Below, one piece after another: positions 42,238 to 43,880 of a stretch of DNA of 43,880 nucleotides. This DNA comes from CAVRJC01 sp964505725 (GTDB taxonomy: Bacteria > Actinomycetota > Acidimicrobiia > IMCC26256 > DASPTH01): assembly GCA_964505725.1 (NCBI GenBank), contig CAZDJK010000076.1:1-43880 (forward strand), written 5' to 3'. Made by a program: the position numbers and the translations under genes. The notes below the pieces were generated by a model. It did no database searches. It was given only the letters and a program-made list of their open reading frames with translations, and was not told the DNA's origin. Position 1 is the first letter of the stretch, and each line of letters begins with the position of its first letter.

Positions 42238-42378
42238 ATGCCTTTCATCATCACGCGCGACGCCGCGGGTCTGGTTCACTTCGATGTGACGGGCGGTGAT
42301 CGTCGGGCGGGTGAGCGGCGCAAGTTTGGTGTGTCCGCTCGCAGCGCTGGGTCCGGTATAGAAGACTCCGGTCGGTGA
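42238..42378 (+). CDS. Possible small protein upstream of the potassium channel
   Basis: A 46-residue frame (begins MPFIITRDAAGLVHFD, ends GSGIEDSGR) in the 196-base gap after the dehydrogenase. Its stop overlaps the GTG of the channel gene by four bases (GTGA), the same coupling used by clear operons in this window. No similarity is recognised; the sequence is hydrophilic and has no signal or helix. GAAG directly precedes the ATG, a poor RBS. It may be a leader peptide, a real small protein or a chance frame. The channel promoter candidate TATAGA (42357-42362) lies inside it. Confidence 0.35.
   Translation: MPFIITRDAAGLVHFDVTGGDRRAGERRKFGVSARSAGSGIEDSGR
42357..42362 (+). promoter_or_regulatory. 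Possible -10 box TATAGA of the channel gene
   Basis: TATAGA ends 12 bases before the GTG at 42375 and would give a 5' leader of about five bases. It conflicts with reading the small ORF at 42238 as co-transcribed, so only one of the two views may hold. Confidence 0.35.
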
Positions 42379-43103
42379 GTGAGTCATCGCAGGGTCGGTC
42401 TTCGAGACGTCATGAACCTGGCCTTCGTTGGGGCGCGCACTTCGAACGCGACATGCCGGGTGCCCGCTACGGGCTGGTGCTGGCGTTGTCGTTGGTCACG
42501 TTCGCGGTCATGGCCGGCGGTCCGACAGGATCCTGGGTGCCGCTGGTCACGACAACGCTACAAAGCGCCACGCTGCTGGCCGCCCTGAGCGCCTCCGAAG
42601 CGGGACCTCGTCTTGTGCGCTTCTCGATCTTGGTCATCACGCTCGCGATCGCGGGCGCCCTGGTCGTACTGCTCGGGGGTATGAGCGACCGTGAGGGCTA
42701 CACCCCGATCTTGAGCTTCCTCGTCGTCGGTGTGGCGCCCGTCGCGATCGCCGCGTCGATTTGGCGTCGGCGCCTCGTCGACATCCAGACGATCCTCGGC
42801 GCGATCAGCATCTACGTGTTCATCGGCATGTTCTTCGCGTTCGTCTACCAGGCCGTGGGCGTGATTGGCTCCGAGCCGTTCTTCGCCCAGCAAAAGACCG
42901 CGACGATCGCCGACTACTTGTATTTCAGCTTCGTCACCCTCACCACCACGGGGTACGGCGACCTCACCGCGGCGGGCGGGTTGGGCCGTGCGCTAGCCGT
43001 GTCAGAAGCGCTCTTCGGACAGGTGTATCTCGTGACCGTGATCGCGCTGCTCATCTCGCAGTTCGCCCGACGGCGTCACCCGAACACGGACGCCGACTCC
43101 TGA
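42375..43103 (+). CDS. Two-pore-helix potassium channel protein (Ion_trans_2)
   Basis: A 242-residue membrane protein with about six helices (roughly 31-48, 55-72, 84-101, 112-128, 143-163 and 206-230). The pore holds the potassium selectivity filter in VTLTTTGYGDLTAA (TGYGD at residues 192-196), followed by the inner helix SEALFGQVYLVTVIALLIS. It should conduct K+ across the cytoplasmic membrane. No cytosolic RCK domain is attached, so gating is unknown. The GTG at 42375 is chosen because it starts a hydrophilic N-terminus and overlaps the small ORF stop. Its codons use more T and A at third positions than the genes to the left. Confidence 0.9.
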   Translation: MSESSQGRSSRRHEPGLRWGAHFERDMPGARYGLVLALSLVTFAVMAGGPTGSWVPLVTTTLQSATLLAALSASEAGPRLVRFSILVITLAIAGALVVLLGGMSDREGYTPILSFLVVGVAPVAIAASIWRRRLVDIQTILGAISIYVFIGMFFAFVYQAVGVIGSEPFFAQQKTATIADYLYFSFVTLTTTGYGDLTAAGGLGRALAVSEALFGQVYLVTVIALLISQFARRRHPNTDADS

Positions 43104-43124
43104 CGCGGCAATAGCAGCCCATGA

Positions 43125-43244
43125 AGTTCGCCCACGACATCCCGGCCATTCGCGGCCGTGCACAACACCGCAGTGATGCCGGTGCCGTTCTTGGTCTTCG
43201 GTGTCGACCTGATCGCGAACGGCATCCCGCGGCTCGAAAGCTGA
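43125..43244 (+). pseudogene. Remnant of a membrane protein gene
   Basis: In the gap between the channel and DUF1622 genes one frame ends with FAAVHNTAVMPVPFLVFGVD then LIANGIPRLES and a stop at 43242-43244. This looks like the tail of a real membrane protein, but the frame is closed at 43122-43124 and has no start at a usual distance; an ATG at 43121 opens a different frame. I read it as a decayed C-terminal piece, perhaps after a frameshift. A 28-residue protein from GTG 43158 is an alternative. Confidence 0.4.
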
Positions 43245-43294
43245 GCGCGCTACGCGGGGAATAGGCGGTGCCGTCTCCAGAAGGGCGACCGACC

Positions 43295-43669
43295 TCAGGA
43301 GCCGTTGGTCGTGGGCTCGTCGGGTACGACGCGCCACCGGTTCCATGGCCACATGCCATCGATCTCGACCTCGAGCGAGAAGCTCAACACCACGCGAATC
43401 ATCACGATGATCCCCAGAACCGCGACGCTCTCCACCGACTGGTCGACCACGATCGTGCGGATGATGTCGGCAATGATCAGCACTTCGAGGCCCAGCAAGA
43501 TGACCCGGCCCAAGTTCTTGCGCAGATCACCGTAGGGGTCCCGACCGCGATGCCCCGCGACCTCGACCACGAAACGAGCGAACGCGCCGAGCCCTCCGAC
43601 GACCAGGATCGTCGCCCCCACCGCCTCGACGACGTCGACGACGTGGGAGAAGAAATCACGGTACGTCAT
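43295..43669 (-). CDS. DUF1622 family membrane protein
   Basis: A 124-residue integral membrane protein with three helices (about 11-34, 53-71 and 82-99). The segment RKNLGRVILLGLEVLIIADI followed by IRTIVVD is the family's conserved core. Function is unknown. The ATG at 43669 has TAGCGT six bases upstream, so it is leaderless. A divergent DUF202 gene starts 50 bases away, a pairing of small envelope proteins that could share control. Confidence 0.9.
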   Translation of the reverse strand: MTYRDFFSHVVDVVEAVGATILVVGGLGAFARFVVEVAGHRGRDPYGDLRKNLGRVILLGLEVLIIADIIRTIVVDQSVESVAVLGIIVMIRVVLSFSLEVEIDGMWPWNRWRVVPDEPTTNGS

Positions 43670-43675
43670 AGCGCG

Positions 43676-43681
43676 ACGCTA
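43676..43681 (-). promoter_or_regulatory. -10 box TAGCGT of the DUF1622 gene
   Basis: TAGCGT on the minus strand is six bases from the ATG at 43669, with no ribosome binding site between, again a leaderless layout. Confidence 0.5.
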
Positions 43682-43718
43682 GTGAGCGGGCTCGTCGGTG
43701 GGCCGCGATGATGATGCC

Positions 43719-43880
43719 ATGACCGCTGAGCCCAGCAATCAAGGTGAGCCGGACGTCCGGTTCTCGTATGCGAACGAGCGAACCTTCCTCGCGTGGATCC
43801 GAACATCGCTCGGCCTCGTGACGGCCGGCCTCGCCATCACACAACTCTTGCCTCCGTTCGACTTCCCGGGCGGCCGGCGA
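43719..43880 (+). CDS. DUF202 (YidH-like) membrane protein, 5' part
   Basis: The first 54 codons of a gene cut by the window edge. RFSYANERTFLAWIRTSLGL followed by VTAGLAI is the unmistakable DUF202 start: a conserved Arg/Asn/Glu patch on the cytoplasmic side and the first helix. Family members are about 110-130 residues with three helices and unknown function. ATG at 43719 gives the usual hydrophilic 15-residue head. No RBS or -10 was recognised. Confidence 0.9.
   Translation, partial: MTAEPSNQGEPDVRFSYANERTFLAWIRTSLGLVTAGLAITQLLPPFDFPGGRR

Noticed and set aside
1..43880. tRNA, rRNA, CRISPR, riboswitch or phage genes
   Set aside because: I looked for T-loop-like GGTTCGAATCC sequences, regularly spaced repeats and conserved RNA cores on both strands and saw none that stood up. 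A tRNAscan, Infernal or CRISPR search would settle it.

Overview
The window is a chromosomal stretch of a very GC-rich actinobacterium. Nearly every gene has G/C-saturated third codon positions. The content is typical of that phylum: an MshB/Mca-type PIG-L deacetylase, a HelR-like RNA polymerase recycling ATPase, a GH15 trehalase/glucoamylase-type enzyme, DUF2252, tripeptidyl-aminopeptidase-like secreted hydrolases and a short-Q-loop cytochrome bd oxidase. At least ten genes have a TANNNT -10 box 5-9 nt before the start codon, so they are probably leaderless or nearly so. An environmental lineage such as Acidimicrobiia is my inference; no rRNA or marker gene proves it. I found no rRNA, tRNA, CRISPR array, phage or transposase.

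Layout. 1-4.9 kb (+): Ppx/GppA phosphatase coupled to an aldehyde dehydrogenase, then 2TM protein, hemolysin III and methyltransferase. 4.9-8.4 kb (-): secreted S33 hydrolase, EAL phosphodiesterase with a degenerate GGDEF domain, cold-shock protein. 8.5-9.4 kb (+): PIG-L deacetylase. 9.4-18.4 kb (-): channel-like membrane protein, ArfB-type rescue factor, ABC exporter, Lon protease, thioredoxin-type glutathione peroxidase, FumC and a KDSR-like reductase. 18.4-24.4 kb: secreted CocE/NonD hydrolase, DUF885 metallopeptidase, DUF7144 membrane protein (-), DHA2 MFS exporter. 24.4-26.9 kb (-): cydAB. 27-36 kb: PLDc_N/SHOCT protein (+), DUF2252 and cyclopropane-fatty-acid synthase (-), then aldose epimerase, GH15 hydrolase and a three-part membrane protein (+). 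35.5-41.1 kb (-): HelR, M3 peptidase, DUF4337 and a histidine phosphatase. 41.1-43.9 kb: zinc alcohol dehydrogenase, K+ channel, DUF1622 and a DUF202 gene cut by the right edge; after the dehydrogenase the sequence looks less GC-saturated.

Most notable is the junction between the KDSR-like SDR and fumC. It holds two identical 86-bp repeats. Each repeat contains three hairpins and is also a 29-codon open reading frame. The SDR stop, mini-ORF 1, mini-ORF 2 and the FumC start are joined by three ATGA overlaps, so the array forms an unbroken translationally coupled chain. Second is the protein at 33142-35481, which joins a PAP2-like domain lacking its histidines, a kinase-like domain lacking its catalytic Asp, and an intact-looking YbhN/MprF-type membrane domain. 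Third is a 32-bp nested palindrome with regular 5-4-5-4-5-4-5 spacing directly before the Lon start codon.

Several genes bear on stress and envelope physiology: Lon, ArfB, HelR, Gpx, Csp and cytochrome bd for proteome, transcription and respiratory stress; CFA synthase, GH15, the epimerase and the flippase-like protein for lipids and glycans. That they act together is inference from proximity only.
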